Assembly: GCF_000143415.4 (NCBI RefSeq)
Contig: NW_003314287.1
Span: forward strand, 1 to 64,000
DNA length: 64,000 nucleotides
Reading direction: 5' to 3'
Source of the DNA: Selaginella moellendorffii
Lineage: Eukaryota > Streptophyta > Lycopodiopsida > Selaginellales > Selaginellaceae
Part shown: positions 33,407-44,474 of the stretch, piece by piece
Layout of the letters: the number at the start of each line of letters is the position of its first letter
How positions within the stretch are numbered: the first letter of the stretch is position 1
Translations under genes and position numbers: made by a program
Notes under the pieces: model-generated
The model's input: the letters and a program-made list of their open reading frames with translations, nothing else
Told to the model about the DNA's origin: nothing
Database searches by the model: none

Positions 33407-34045
33407 TCAATGAAACGGCATACTACTCTTCATTAACTTAGTCAACAGAAGAGCAATTCTTGCAAAATTGCAAACAAACTTGCGATAGTATCCCGCCAAA
33501 CTGAGAAAGGAATGAACATCTGACATAGTGGTCGAGACTTCCCAGGACTTCACCACTTCCACCTTCTTTGGATCCACCTCAATTACGCCACCACCAACTA
33601 TATGTCCGAGAAAGTTTATGTGCAATTGTCCAAAAGCACATTTACTTTCCTTAGCATACAGTTTGTGTTCGTGCAACTTCTTAAACACCAACAATAAGTG
33701 TTTCAAATGATTGTCCAATGTTTCACTAAAGACTAGAACATCGTCGATATATAAGACAATAAATGTGTCTAAATAATCTTTGAATATTCTATCCATCATA
33801 GTGCTGAATGTTGCCGGAGCATTGCATAACCCAAACGGCATGATAAGGAACTCATAGGACCGAGTCTTAAAGGCTGTCTTCTCCATATCCTGATCTGCCA
33901 CCCGTATTTGATGATATCTGAACCGCAAATCAAGTCGCATAAAATACTTAGCCTTTAAGAGTTGGTCAAACAAGTCATCAATGCAAGGCAAAGGATAATT
34001 ATTTTTGACCGTGAGCTTGTTGAGTGCCTGATAGTCAATACACAT
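33407..34045 (-). pseudogene. Element B reverse transcriptase
   Basis: A 212-codon open block with [42 protein letters not shown] and the catalytic YIDDVLVFS. The upstream and downstream frames are interrupted, so no functional enzyme is expected. Confidence 0.85.
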
Positions 34046-34480
34046 CCTTATGGTTCCATCCTTCTTTATAACAAAAAATACTAGCTCTCCATAAGGTGAC
34101 TTGTTTGGTCAGATATGACCTTTGTCAAAAAGCTTTGTGAGTTGCTTCTTGAGTTTAGCCATCTCTTTGATGTTCAAATGATATGGAGCTTTTGTAGATG
34201 GTTTAGAGCCCAGAATAACCTCAATCTGATGATCAACTTCACGGCTACGAGGTAGCTCTGGCAGCAAATCCTTCAGGAAGATATCTTGATTTCATGCTAA
34301 CAACTCCAATATCTTTTTTGGTATAGGATCAACCTCGTCACCAATTCAAACCGAGTCACCTACACCCTTAGTTTCCATCACTTGAACCCAAAAGATCCGA
34401 CATCCCTTCTTAGTTGCTTTTTAAGTAGCTCTCACAATCAGGAACTTAGCATCCCAATCCTTTGAGGAGCGCTTTTGCAA

Positions 34481-34798
34481 CTAAAAGGACACATTGGGAC
34501 ATCCTTTTAACTTCAATATGATACGACTTTGTCCAGCACCATAAATCCCTTTAATATATTTGTTGAAGAAATCCATACCAAACATCATCTGAAAATTTGG
34601 TATCTTCAACACTACCAAGTCCACTCTTTCTTTCCACTTGGATATTTTTATTGGAATATCACTCACAAATTTTTTGGCTACTTGCCCACATTCTGTAAAC
34701 CAGAAGTGTATAGGCGACATTTTTTCAGCATTCAATCCTAACAACTTAATTAAGTCTTTGGATATCACATTGTGTGTAGCTCCCGTATCAATCATCAC
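34481..34798 (-). pseudogene. Element B aspartic protease
   Basis: MMIDTGATHNVISKDL carries the DTG active-site motif, and FQMMFGMDFFNKY the second conserved block. The N-terminal side is cut by the LTR at 34830. Confidence 0.78.
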
Positions 34799-34829
34799 TC
34801 AGATTGGGTATCCGCAGACAAAACTTATC

Positions 34830-35947
34830 TGTAGCGTATGTGGTTTTTACCCTTTATCCTATAGTGATTTACCATAGGATAACCACAAAGCGGAACCTAA
34901 ACCCTCCATGCGCCATGTGTCATATGCCACGTGTCCAAAGGGCAGTGGTGTGGAACCTGAGTTTCAGGGCCTTAGGCCACTAAATGAAGAAACGGTGCCA
35001 AACTCCCAAGCATGGAGCCAAGGAGCGATAGCACTGAAGCACGGAACTACTTCTGAGCATACAACCCAAGGAGCGAAGAGATAGGAGTATGGAGCAACTT
35101 GGATCATTCCTAGAGCAACTAATATCCCAATGTTAGGACCAGCACGTAAAATAAAGCTAAATGAAGTTTGGTACTATTTCGGCGTACTAGTGGTTTAACG
35201 CAAGGATATGGGTACTCCACCAGCTAACATGGAATGGAACTTGGGTTTAAACCCAAGCCGAGCGCAGAACAAGGACAAGCATGCAAGTGGAGCTAGACTA
35301 TACCTCAGGTTAGTAGGCCCACTATCCCTACTACACATTTGGAACCCCCCACACACCCCTGCCCCCCATGAGGAACACATGCTTTGGGCTTTTACCCCAA
35401 GCCTCCTTTAGTACCAGGAGTTAGTCTCCGGGACAAGCTCAAAACTTACTAAATATGGAATATCCCTATATTGCAAATTTGGATATGGGACGAACACCAT
35501 TGTGTTCAGAACAATCTCTACATTCTGTAAATATGCCAAATGAGAAAATCTAGACACTTTCCATATATAGCATTTAGGACCAGAATGAGACTAATACAAA
35601 GGGCATAATAGCGAGGGTGTTTGGTAGACATGGTAAGCTATCATCTAACGATATTGAGGGACTAGTCTCAATACGCAAGGGTTCTTGTCAAGCCAGTCCA
35701 AGACAAAGCAAAAGAGAACTAACAAGTTAAGCTAAGTATACTTGGCTAAATAGACACTTAGGAATTCCTTCCTTATGCTCGTTCGGCCAAGTATTGATGC
35801 AAAGTCCAATTTACTAACACTTGAACAAGAGGGACTAATAAAGGGAACGAACAATACCGACCTCTTGCCATCATAGTAGTAAAAAAAGAATATCTAAAAG
35901 GACTAGTTAACAGGTAACTTTCGATACCCAAAGTCACATTTGCAACA
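34830..35947 (-). repeat. S-family LTR, probably solo, nested in element B
   Basis: TGTAGCGTATGTGG...TTTGCAACA, 1118 bp, collinear with S (16552-17721) along its length. The flanking pentamers are TTATC (34825-34829) and CTACC (35948-35952). They differ only by two C/T changes and could be an old, decayed duplication. It interrupts element B at the protease. Confidence 0.75.
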
Positions 35948-36023
35948 CTACCAGATACATTAACATATCAGTGTTTACATTGATTGCGAGAAAAACTTAA
36001 AGAAAGCAACAAAAGTAACTCAC

Positions 36024-36086
36024 CTCCTCTTCCTCATAGTCTGTATTGACCAACTTGTCAACCCCTTTAACTTCACCACCAAGGGT
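36024..36086 (-). pseudogene. Possible host exon end next to an LTR piece
   Basis: On the minus strand the frame GGEVKGVDKLVNTDYEEEE ends at a good GTGAGT donor. On the far side of the 36093-36892 LTR piece lies the minus-strand exon of the DUF4470-like gene. The two may be one exon split by the LTR. No family was recognised for this short piece. Confidence 0.35.
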
Positions 36087-36092
36087 TCGGTA

Positions 36093-36892
36093 CGATCCCA
36101 CAAGCATCAGCTCCTATATTTAGCACTTGAACGCAAAATAGTGTTATATGGTGTCTGGCATAATTTTGGCATACTGGTGGGGCATAACGCAAGGAGAAGA
36201 GTACCCCACTGACTAAAGTAACATGAAATTTGGGATTAAACCCAAGCTAGATGTAAAACAAGGAGCAACACAGCCTAGCAGGAGCCAAACCCAAACTAAT
36301 GTCTTATGTGGTCAAACATGTATTCTAACTACTATCCTTACTATACATTTGGAACCCCCCATAGCCCCCTTCCCCCCCTCCCCCCGAGGAACACATGCTT
36401 TGGGCTTTCACCCCAAGCCTCCCTTAATACCAAAAGTTAGTTGAAATTTATTAAATATGGAATGTCTCTAGATTGTGAATTTAAACACGGGATGAACACC
36501 ATTGTGTTCAAGATAATTTTTACATTCTGTAAATATGCTAAATGAGCAAATTTAGACACTTTCCATAATTAGCATGATTAACACAAAGGGCATAATAACA
36601 AAGGTGTTTGGCAGACACAATAAGCTATCATCCAGTGATATTAAGAGATTAGTCTCAATACACAAGCCAGTGCAAAACATATACAAGGCTAAATATGTTT
36701 AACTAATAACACATAAGAATTTTGTCTTTATGCTCATCCAATCTAAATACCCTAGTTAACTCCACTAACACAAAAGGGGCTACCAAAAGGATTTAATTTT
36801 ACCGACTTTCTACCATCATGGTAATAAAGAAAAAGTGTCTATAAAGACTGGCTAACAAATATCTTTCGATACCCAAAGTTATATTCACAACA
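36093..36892 (-). repeat. S-related LTR fragment
   Basis: Similar to 30236-31070, with the same left edge (GGTACGATCCCACAAGCAT) and right end (...ATTCACAACA), followed by the pyrimidine run ATCTCCTCCTT. Strongly mutated. It could be the 5' LTR partner of 30236-31070 or an independent copy. Confidence 0.6.
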
Positions 36893-38050
36893 ATCTCCTC
36901 CTTGCTTGAGAAATCTGCAAAGACAACATTGTGAACAAAGAGCCGGCATGGCACCAACCGATTCTTCTTCTTGGCAACCAAGCCGGCTTTGTCCACCACT
37001 CTGAACATGCCCCTATTCTTCAGCCACTTCTCGAAAGCCTCATCTGTCCTCACAGTGTAGCTGGGTTTTCCAAGCGGGAACCAGATGTCACAGTTCCTCT
37101 GGAGGGACCTGTCTCTTTCTGTGCTCTCTCACTGAGATCCTCCACAATCATCTGAAAAGAATGGAGTGACAATGGATCATGTCATAAAGAGCATCATATC
37201 ACCTTGTTGGCCTTCTCACGGCTCATCCCCAGGCTCCAGCACGCCTGGGACACGCTGGTGCTCGTCAACCCCTCCATTCTCATGTTGGGGAAGATCCAGT
37301 TCATGCTGGAACTTACCAGCGTCCCGTTCTTCCATAGCAGTGACCCAAAATCACGTAGCACACTCTCAAATCCCACATAGTTTGCATCACAGATGTTGGA
37401 AGTTGAGATGGTGTGGAGATCGTTGCCACTTTTCTTGAGCCGCCTGGCGACCTCGCAAGCATCAAGCCTGGAGAGGCGGATCTCTACGTCACAGCTCTGG
37501 ACCAGCGACAGGAACCTCTCCATCGATCCATACAAGTCCCTGGATCCAGCCTCGGCTTCCCACCCAGAGCTCATCACCTCCGCGAAGTCCCAGCCGAGCT
37601 CTGCGTTGCTCGGTCGAGCAGGACGTTGTTGCCGTTGGAGAAGCGCAGTTCGGCTGCAGGAAAACGGCAGGAGCTTACTGGTGATGAGCTTCCTGGTGAT
37701 GTAGGCAGCTCCCATTGAAGTCATTGTGCTGCGTCGCGGACCTCACTCTCGCCAGCTCCAAGTCCCGTGGCTTGAGCTCCGCGGTGAGATACTACATAAT
37801 CCCTCCCTAAGTGTTGTCCTCCATCTCGATACAAAGCTTGGAGCATCGTGAGCTCGAGCTGGAAAAGGCCGCTTCCAGCACGGGTCCGGTTTGGTCCGAA
37901 AAGGAGCGCATGCGAGCGACCTGGATGCCCGAGCGTCTCCAATATCCACACCGTTCGAGAGCGTCTTAGGCCACCACCTAGCAAGCCAGGTTCTGGGGCT
38001 TGGTCATCGCGAATGAATACCAGAGAGCTCGATCCCAGCAGCGCCATGCG
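36893..38050 (-). pseudogene. Broken MYND/DUF4470-like gene
   Basis: On the minus strand are three coding-like blocks: 38047-37721; 37724-37194 (176 codons); and about 37085-36893 with IWFPLGKPSYT and an FEKWLKNRGMF stretch. The middle block contains DLHTISTSNICDANYVGF, which resembles the 'DvidtSNl.dhvG' signature of DUF4470/MYND-finger proteins. The blocks change frame at 37721 and near 37100, and an LTR follows at 36892. A working gene is doubtful; unrecognised introns could explain part of this. Confidence 0.45.
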
Positions 38051-38164
38051 CCATCCCGCACACGTAGCATCTCCAGGATCATGAAGTTGCGCTCTACAAC
38101 TTGGCTGTTGTAGTCATTGACGGATCTTCTTAAGTAAAACAAAGAGTAGATCAATCATCGTTCT

Positions 38165-38415
38165 AGTTTCATGAAGGAAAAAAAAAAAAAAAAAACAAAG
38201 AACGAGAGTAGCGAACAAAAAAGGAAAAAGAAAGTGAAGGCAAGAGCCAAAGCAAGAAGTGGGAATAAAAGGAGAAGAAGAAAGACTAGCCTTTCGTGTC
38301 TAAACGACCAGGAAAAGTAATTAGACGAAGAAGACAAAGAACAAACAAAGTCGTGACAAAGAAAAGAAAAAAAGCAAAGCCTAGGAACAAAGGAGAAATG
38401 AAAGAATGTATACAC
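38165..38415. repeat. Purine-rich low-complexity tract
   Basis: The plus strand is almost all A and G, including a run of about 19 A near 38177-38195. ORFs through it are Lys/Arg or Phe/Leu/Ser strings and are not believed. Confidence 0.8.
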
Positions 38416-38679
38416 TTCATTCTTAAGAAGATCATGAATCTGACTCTTAAGAATCTATATCATGAATCAATTCTTCATTCTTATAAATCATGAAAGAATG
38501 TACACTTCATTTTTTGCTAGTTTAGGAATGGACAACAGGTGTCTCGCTAGCTTTGGAACGTAAAGCACATTAGTAATTTCAAGGTGTAAAAGGGGAAAGA
38601 AAATTGTGCCAAATGCAATTATTCTCAATGTCTCACCACTTACTGTGCTTATGGAAATTGAGAACTACTTATTTTTTGG

Positions 38680-38970
38680 AAAAACAATTGTCCGAGGTCA
38701 CATGATTTGTTGCCCCATTATCCAGAAGACAGGTCTAGCTTTGACATTTCCCAAATTCAGCATAATCTGCAAAGTTTAAATAAGAAAAGATACCATTCAA
38801 CTCATCATCATCACTGATGTCAATTGACATTTCACAAGATGTCTCTGGCGTTTGAGATCTCCTTGTATGTTTGGACAGTTAGAGGCAAGATGACCAAAAC
38901 TACAACACTTATTGCATCTTGTGTTGCTGTACTTGATACAAGCTTGTGCCACTGAGTTCTGTTCAGCTGC
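38680..38970 (-). pseudogene. Ty1/copia gag-protease scrap
   Basis: On the minus strand CNKCCSFGHLASNC (near 38880-38925) is a gag CCHC zinc knuckle. Further on, CLLDNGATNHVTSD (near 38690-38735) is the copia protease site with DSG changed to DNG. The frame between them is interrupted. No LTRs were found. Confidence 0.7.
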
Positions 38971-40479
38971 TGTTCATGGGTGTTGGAGAATTAGTTGCTT
39001 AAATGTGCAACCAGAGTGGAAGATTCATCATCCTTAATAAAGATTGAAAAAAAGATATTAAAGAACAATGTTCCCCCACATATGCTAATGAGTGGTCACA
39101 AGATGACCACTTTTAGCATGGATAAGAGCGTGATAATAAGCAGAAACAAGGTGATATCTTTGTCTTGAAACTTGCATTTTCCCTGAAGACGTTGTTGAGA
39201 CTTGTGTAGTGATATATGTTCGCAATCCTGAGCTTTTTCCTCTACTCCTTCGTGCCACTTAACCATTTGTCTAAAGATGTTCATCTCCATCGCTAAGACT
39301 GCTCACAGGAAACTGACTGATACCATAATGGAACGATACAAGACTTTTATACAACTTATCCTCGCCTTTGATCATGGTGATTCTGGTCCAACACTTTTGC
39401 AGCCAGACGGTGTTCTAGGCATCACAGCATAAGCAATCATTGGATCAGTATGAAACAAAGTTTTGATTTCAAAATAGAAATCACCATGCGATCACAATCA
39501 ATCAGTTGCTCGAAAGTGGCTCACCCAGGAGTGGCACTGAGCTTGTGAAGCATGACGCAAGGGAAGTTCCAAGCGTCCAACCCAAGGCAGTACCAGGGAA
39601 GTATCACGAAGGCATGCGAGGACTACAAGAGGTAAATCGGCTTGTCTCCGGCTCCGCAAAGCTTCGATCCGCCTAAAGAGCTCTACTCGTCTTTTGCCTG
39701 CCGGAAAGCGATGATCGAAAACCGGTTCGAGGTATCCAGCTCTCCATCTTAGTCCAGGATTCTCTCAAAGTTATCCTCTCTTCGACACCGACAATTTTTT
39801 TTATCCTTCTGTTACAAATTTTGTCATGATGACATGACGTGAAAGTTGGCACGAGATAAATGAAGGTTCGAATCCCACTCTTAACACAGCTTCAAGAAAG
39901 AACAAATCATGGTTAATTTTGTATATAACTGCTGTGACAAAATCCATGGTGAGAACAAGATGGATCAGCGCTGCTGTTCACTTGATATTGCTTTTCAGTT
40001 TGGCATCCTGCTTGCCAATGCTGTCTACTTCGAAATGCATCAGTGAGTAAGTATACATCACAAACCCTTTCTCCAATCTCCAGTAACATGAGCCAGATCA
40101 TGTTGCAAGGCGAAACAGGAGATGATGAAAGATCAACAGTAGCATGCATGAAATCAATAGAGGACCAGAACAGTGGTAAAACCTGCAAGGGTAATGGCTA
40201 AAACAGGCAATATGACCACAATTGTAACAACGATTGTTAGAACAACCTCATGAGTGAAGGAATCTTGTGGAAAAAAGGACCTCTTGTAGGTGTGAGCCTA
40301 ATGGAGAGCGGTCTTGGACATGGACTTTAGGTTATGGATAGTATAACCTTATATATTAAGTATTTTTATTTTATAATTATATATTGAAAAAGTAATTAGA
40401 AAAAATGTGCAAAAAATATTTTTTCTTATAAAAGGTATATGCTTAAGAGAACCCACTCTTTTGCCTTTTGACATTTCCA
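38971..40479. other. Intergenic DNA, nothing recognised
   Basis: Short frames only. The 91-codon minus frame at 39913-40188 has no recognised domain. Confidence 0.5.
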
Positions 40480-40833
40480 TGGAATATGCTCCCCAACTGG
40501 TCAAATGGTTTTCCAACAGTGACAAGCTCCTCCACCTCCAATCTGCCCAATCCAGTCGTATGGAGCAGGTAGGGCATTTGGTCTGCTCCATTTGTCAGAA
40601 ACTCCAACTCTTCCTCGCTGATCTTTGCTTGCAGAAAAGAGGAGGTAAGACACGCTCAAAATAAAAAGGTAGAGACGAAGAGCACCTTGATAAGGTCGGC
40701 TTTGTTCCAAATGCTAAGAATGCCGATCCGGGCATCTTCGGGCGTTGGCATAAGGGGAAGTCTCAAATTGGGATCGTAAGACAACAATGCACCAGCCGAC
40801 TTTGCGATGTCCATGGATTCCACGACAGGTGCC
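40480..40833 (-). pseudogene. Fructokinase gene fragment
   Basis: Two exon pieces on the minus strand: 40833-40686 ([20 protein letters not shown], then PNLRLPL and [16 protein letters not shown]) and 40622 onward (ISEEELEFLTNGAD). The splice signals are intact (TTTGTAG before exon a, AAG/GTGCTC after it, GCAAAG before exon b). These match the pfkB-family plant fructokinases, which phosphorylate fructose in the cytosol. After LTNGAD similarity stops, and the substrate-binding N-terminus and catalytic GAGD motif were not found, so it is a truncated copy. Confidence 0.75.
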
Positions 40834-41479
40834 CTACAAACCCAAAATAGATTGACATTTATTAATATAAAGTTAAATAACTTCATGGATATTCTTGGAA
40901 TTTGATATTTTGGGCTGGATCAAAGTTGCATCTAGTGTTCCTTGCTATACTTTTCGTTTCCATGGAATTTAATCTCTCATTGAAGATCAAGTGTGACAAG
41001 ATCCGGGTGCTGCCATTTGCAAAGGCGCTGTGACACTCGGGCTTGGGAGAATCTCCAAGAAGTGGTACGATATCTGCATTTATCTGGGAATGCAGATAAA
41101 TCTTCACCAAAGTACACAACAGTTCCGGGGTGCGAGCATTTACACAGTTTTGCGTTCGACATCAGCAAAGATCTTGTTAAGGGAATTGATCGTCAAGTTC
41201 TCCACTCAAGTGTGCGGACAACTATCGAAGTCTATGCGAAGATCTGTCGCGTTGACGAGGAGGTCTCGCGGTTGACCAGAAAGAGAAAAAAGTAGCTCCG
41301 AAGTCCTCCATGAATGCTCCAGATGTATAGTGATAGAACACACTTGTGCCATTCGTCCAGCATCGCTGAAAATCAACTCGATCATAGAAGTCTCATACCT
41401 GGAGGATAGTCCTCTGCTCCGTGTTTCTACAAAGTGCCAAAGTTTGAACAAGTTTATGAGCAGCATGAGAAGCTCCACG
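40834..41479. other. Intergenic DNA, nothing firmly recognised
   Basis: A 100-codon plus frame at 40993-41295 has no recognised domain. Confidence 0.4.
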
Positions 41480-43510
41480 ATGTCCTGAAAGTTGGGTCAG
41501 TATTGTCTCGGGCGCTTCTATTGCGACCGCTTCCGCATGACTCGATCGCTCTCAACTAAGGCTTCAACGATTTCTCTCCATTTCTCTTCTCACCAGCAAT
41601 GCCTTTGTGTTTACGAGTTAGGCTCTCTCCATCGCCAGCGCTCTACATCTCTTGCTGGTGATGGTGACGCTTGGCAGAGGGAAGAGCTCTACATGGTCAC
41701 ATCCTTGAGAAGGGCTATGAATCCAACACAATGTTGGCCACTCTTCTCCACATGTATAGCAGGTGCCATACGGTGCCAGAGCTTGGAAGACATGCGGAAA
41801 GCATTCGATAGGCCGTCGTGGGATGGACGATAGTCATCTTTGCATTTTCCAGACGAGGCATTGCGGCTCCTTGGCGAGATGCGTCGAGAAAGTAGCGCCC
41901 AGCAAGATCACTTTCCTGGCGCTTGCTCGAGTTCTTTTGGAGTTGGGGCAAGAGATGTTTCTTGACCGGTGTGTCGAAGAACTCGGCTTCCTTTTGGCCA
42001 CTGCTCTCCTCAACAGGTATGGGAAGTGTGGACAGCGAGGAGTTGCTTGACAAGATTACTCCCAGGGAAGTTCTGGTGTGGAACTCGCTGCTCGGTGTTT
42101 ACTTGAAAGTCTGAATACCTCCGAGCTGCATCGCGTTGGCAATATATCATATATGCCGCGATCGAAGTGTTCCATAGGACAGCGTCCACTTCGAAAAGCA
42201 TTCAAAAACCGTCCTGAAAAGCATTGCACTTCGCGTACATGTTCACAAGAGAAATACCAACGTCAGGAACACACAAAGGGATAAGCTGACCAGGTCGTAG
42301 AGACTCCAGCGACGCGCAGGAATGGTGACCAAAGTCCCGATTGCTTGGCCCTCTTGGTTCATGCCCTGCAAGATCTCTACGCTGGAAATGCCCACGCTGC
42401 GTGTTTGTGACACCCCTGACGCTTTGCCTCAGGGACGCTTGATTCGTGACTGTATCATGGAGAGTCAGATGACATCGTACTCAACAACGCAATTGTAATT
42501 AACATGAATGCTGCAGGCTCGAAAATTGTTTGACAGAAACAAGTCCATTCACTGGTGGTCGAGCAGAGGCTCCGAGGAATCGAGGATGACGACTCAGTTG
42601 CAAATGCACTTGTAAGCCTGTACGGCGAATGTGGACGATTTCTACAGGACCCAGCACCTACGCACATCACGGCCAGCATAACGACGTGCTCAGGTTCTTC
42701 CAAAAGAGATAAGCTTCGTCACCATCCCAACGTGTGTGGGAGCTTGGCGAGCTTGACAGCGAGCAAGCATCTCCTTGCGTGTGCCGTAGAGAGTGGCCTC
42801 CAACACCGACAGCCAAGTGGCCAATACCATCGTCAGCATAAAGCAGGTATGGGAGCCTCGAGTTGGCTCGTTCGTTCTTCGACAAGCTGAGAAAGAAGGA
42901 CCTTGTCTCATGGAACACAATGCTAGCTGCGTACGCCTGCAGCGGCCGGGGTCTTGAAGCTCTCAAGCTCTTCTACCAATGCAACATATACAGGGCAGTG
43001 TGAAGTGAGCTACCTCAGCATTCTCTCGCCCTGCAGCCATGCCGGAATAGCAGCTCGGGCCTGCGACTACTACGTGACCCGTGAAGCCAAGCTCGGCGCA
43101 CATCATCGATCTCCTACTTGGCCGACTGGACGAGGCCGAGGAGTTTATATATCACAGGCCAGCTTGTGGATGACTTTACTCGGGAGTGTAGAGCCCATCT
43201 CGCGACCGCGGCCAGCGTGCTGCGGAGAAAGTGTTGGAGCTTACTGCTCACAATCCAGGGGCCTACGTCGTGCTGTGCAACATCTACGCCGCGGCTGGAA
43301 GGCACAGCGCCGCCGCTCAAGCTCCAGGGCCGCGGAGATTTACGCAAAGCTGGGGAAGCTTGGGAGGGAGATGGAGAGATGCCGTCCAGGATACAAAGAT
43401 GGTCCATGGACTAGGATGATCGTTTCTTCGCCGCTGAGGATCATAAAGAACTTGCGAGTATGTGGGGATTGTCACACGGCCAATAAGTTCATGGACATAT
43501 TGGTTTATTT
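41480..43510 (+). pseudogene. PPR protein gene (E/DYW type), broken
   Basis: On the plus strand, in changing frames: GHILEKGYESNTMLATLLHM near 41700, VANALVSLYGECG near 42600, AYVVLCNIYAAAGRHSAAAQ near 43260 (the E-motif region), then LRIIKNLRVCGDCHTANKFMD near 43430, the DYW-domain block. Such proteins bind organelle RNA and the DYW part edits C to U; Selaginella has many. At least five frame changes and stops, and the loss of the DYW tail, make this a pseudogene. Confidence 0.75.
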
Positions 43511-44474
43511 AAGCATATTCCAAATAATGAGGCTTCAAACAAAGGTTTTCTTGTTAACATTCACCAATTCTATCTTGATTAAAATTCACAAGGCGACCTC
43601 ATTGTGGCTTTACTTTTCTCAAATCATGACCATCACATGATGATACTTCACGTGCTTAGAGATCCTCAGGTCTTTGGCACTTTTACTCGTTGTAATTGTA
43701 GTTCTAATGGCTTGGTATGAGAATGAGGGACCATTCATGAAAAAGAAATTTAATCTTCCCCGAAACTTATAAGTTCGATAGAAAAGTCTTTATATTTTTG
43801 TCTTCCAGATCATTCAACGCAAGCAAGCAGCGCGAGCAAGCAAGCACCTCAAGCAAAAGATAGTAAACATACAAGAGAGAAATCATTTTCACCACTGTAC
43901 GCCCCAACATGTGCTTTGTCACTAGCCCAGCACAACATTATCACAGGCTTTCGTGCTCGATTCTCCAACCATCCATAGCTGGCCTGGAGCAAAACCGAAA
44001 AATCAAATACAAAAACAAAAACTGGAAGAGCCAACCAAAAGAGAGAGAGAACAAAAAGAGAGTTGAAAGCACCTTGCAGCATTCTCTGGCAGCTTATATA
44101 ATTCCAAGATCTCATCCCTGAGAAGTGCAAAGTTTAACCAACACCAACAGAGAAGAGAAAAGAGGAACTTACTTCTCTCGACGATCACAGGGCCAAGCCA
44201 CCCTTTTGGTAGGAGCCAGAGGCAAGCTACCTCTTCTCGCCTTTAGTGTGGTGTCCATCCACCTCTCGCGACTACTTGTCTTGCAGTGCTAGAAGCCATG
44301 TCGTCTACGCTGGCCGAGGAAATCTGGCCCAGTCTGGATTCATAACCTTGTCGTTTCCAGCTTGTTCACCCCCCCTTCTCTGCGTCACTTCTTCCTTCTT
44401 CTGCCAAATTCTTTCCCGACGATCTCGTCAAGTAGCTCCTCTTCCTGTACGCTGCTTGTGAATTCTTTCCTTGC
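43511..44474. other. Intergenic DNA and CLC upstream region
   Basis: No supported gene. The right part should hold the CLC promoter and 5' UTR; no specific element was assigned. Confidence 0.5.

Larger units (their letters stand above)
31071..34829 (-). mobile_element. Element B: decayed Ty3/gypsy internal region
   Basis: Minus-strand gag-pol remains between an LTR (ending 31070) and a nested LTR (from 34830). Recognisable parts are the chromodomain (31676-31864), integrase core (near 31895-32400), integrase N-terminus (32700-32900), RNase H (near 33000-33400), RT (33407-34045) and protease (34481-34798). Stops and frameshifts are scattered throughout. This family is distinct from A, D and E and lacks the integrase introns. 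Confidence 0.85.

Noticed and set aside
38155-38415. Phe/Leu-rich minus-strand ORF as a membrane protein
   Set aside because: It arises from a purine-rich low-complexity tract on the other strand; the plus-strand frame is equally biased.
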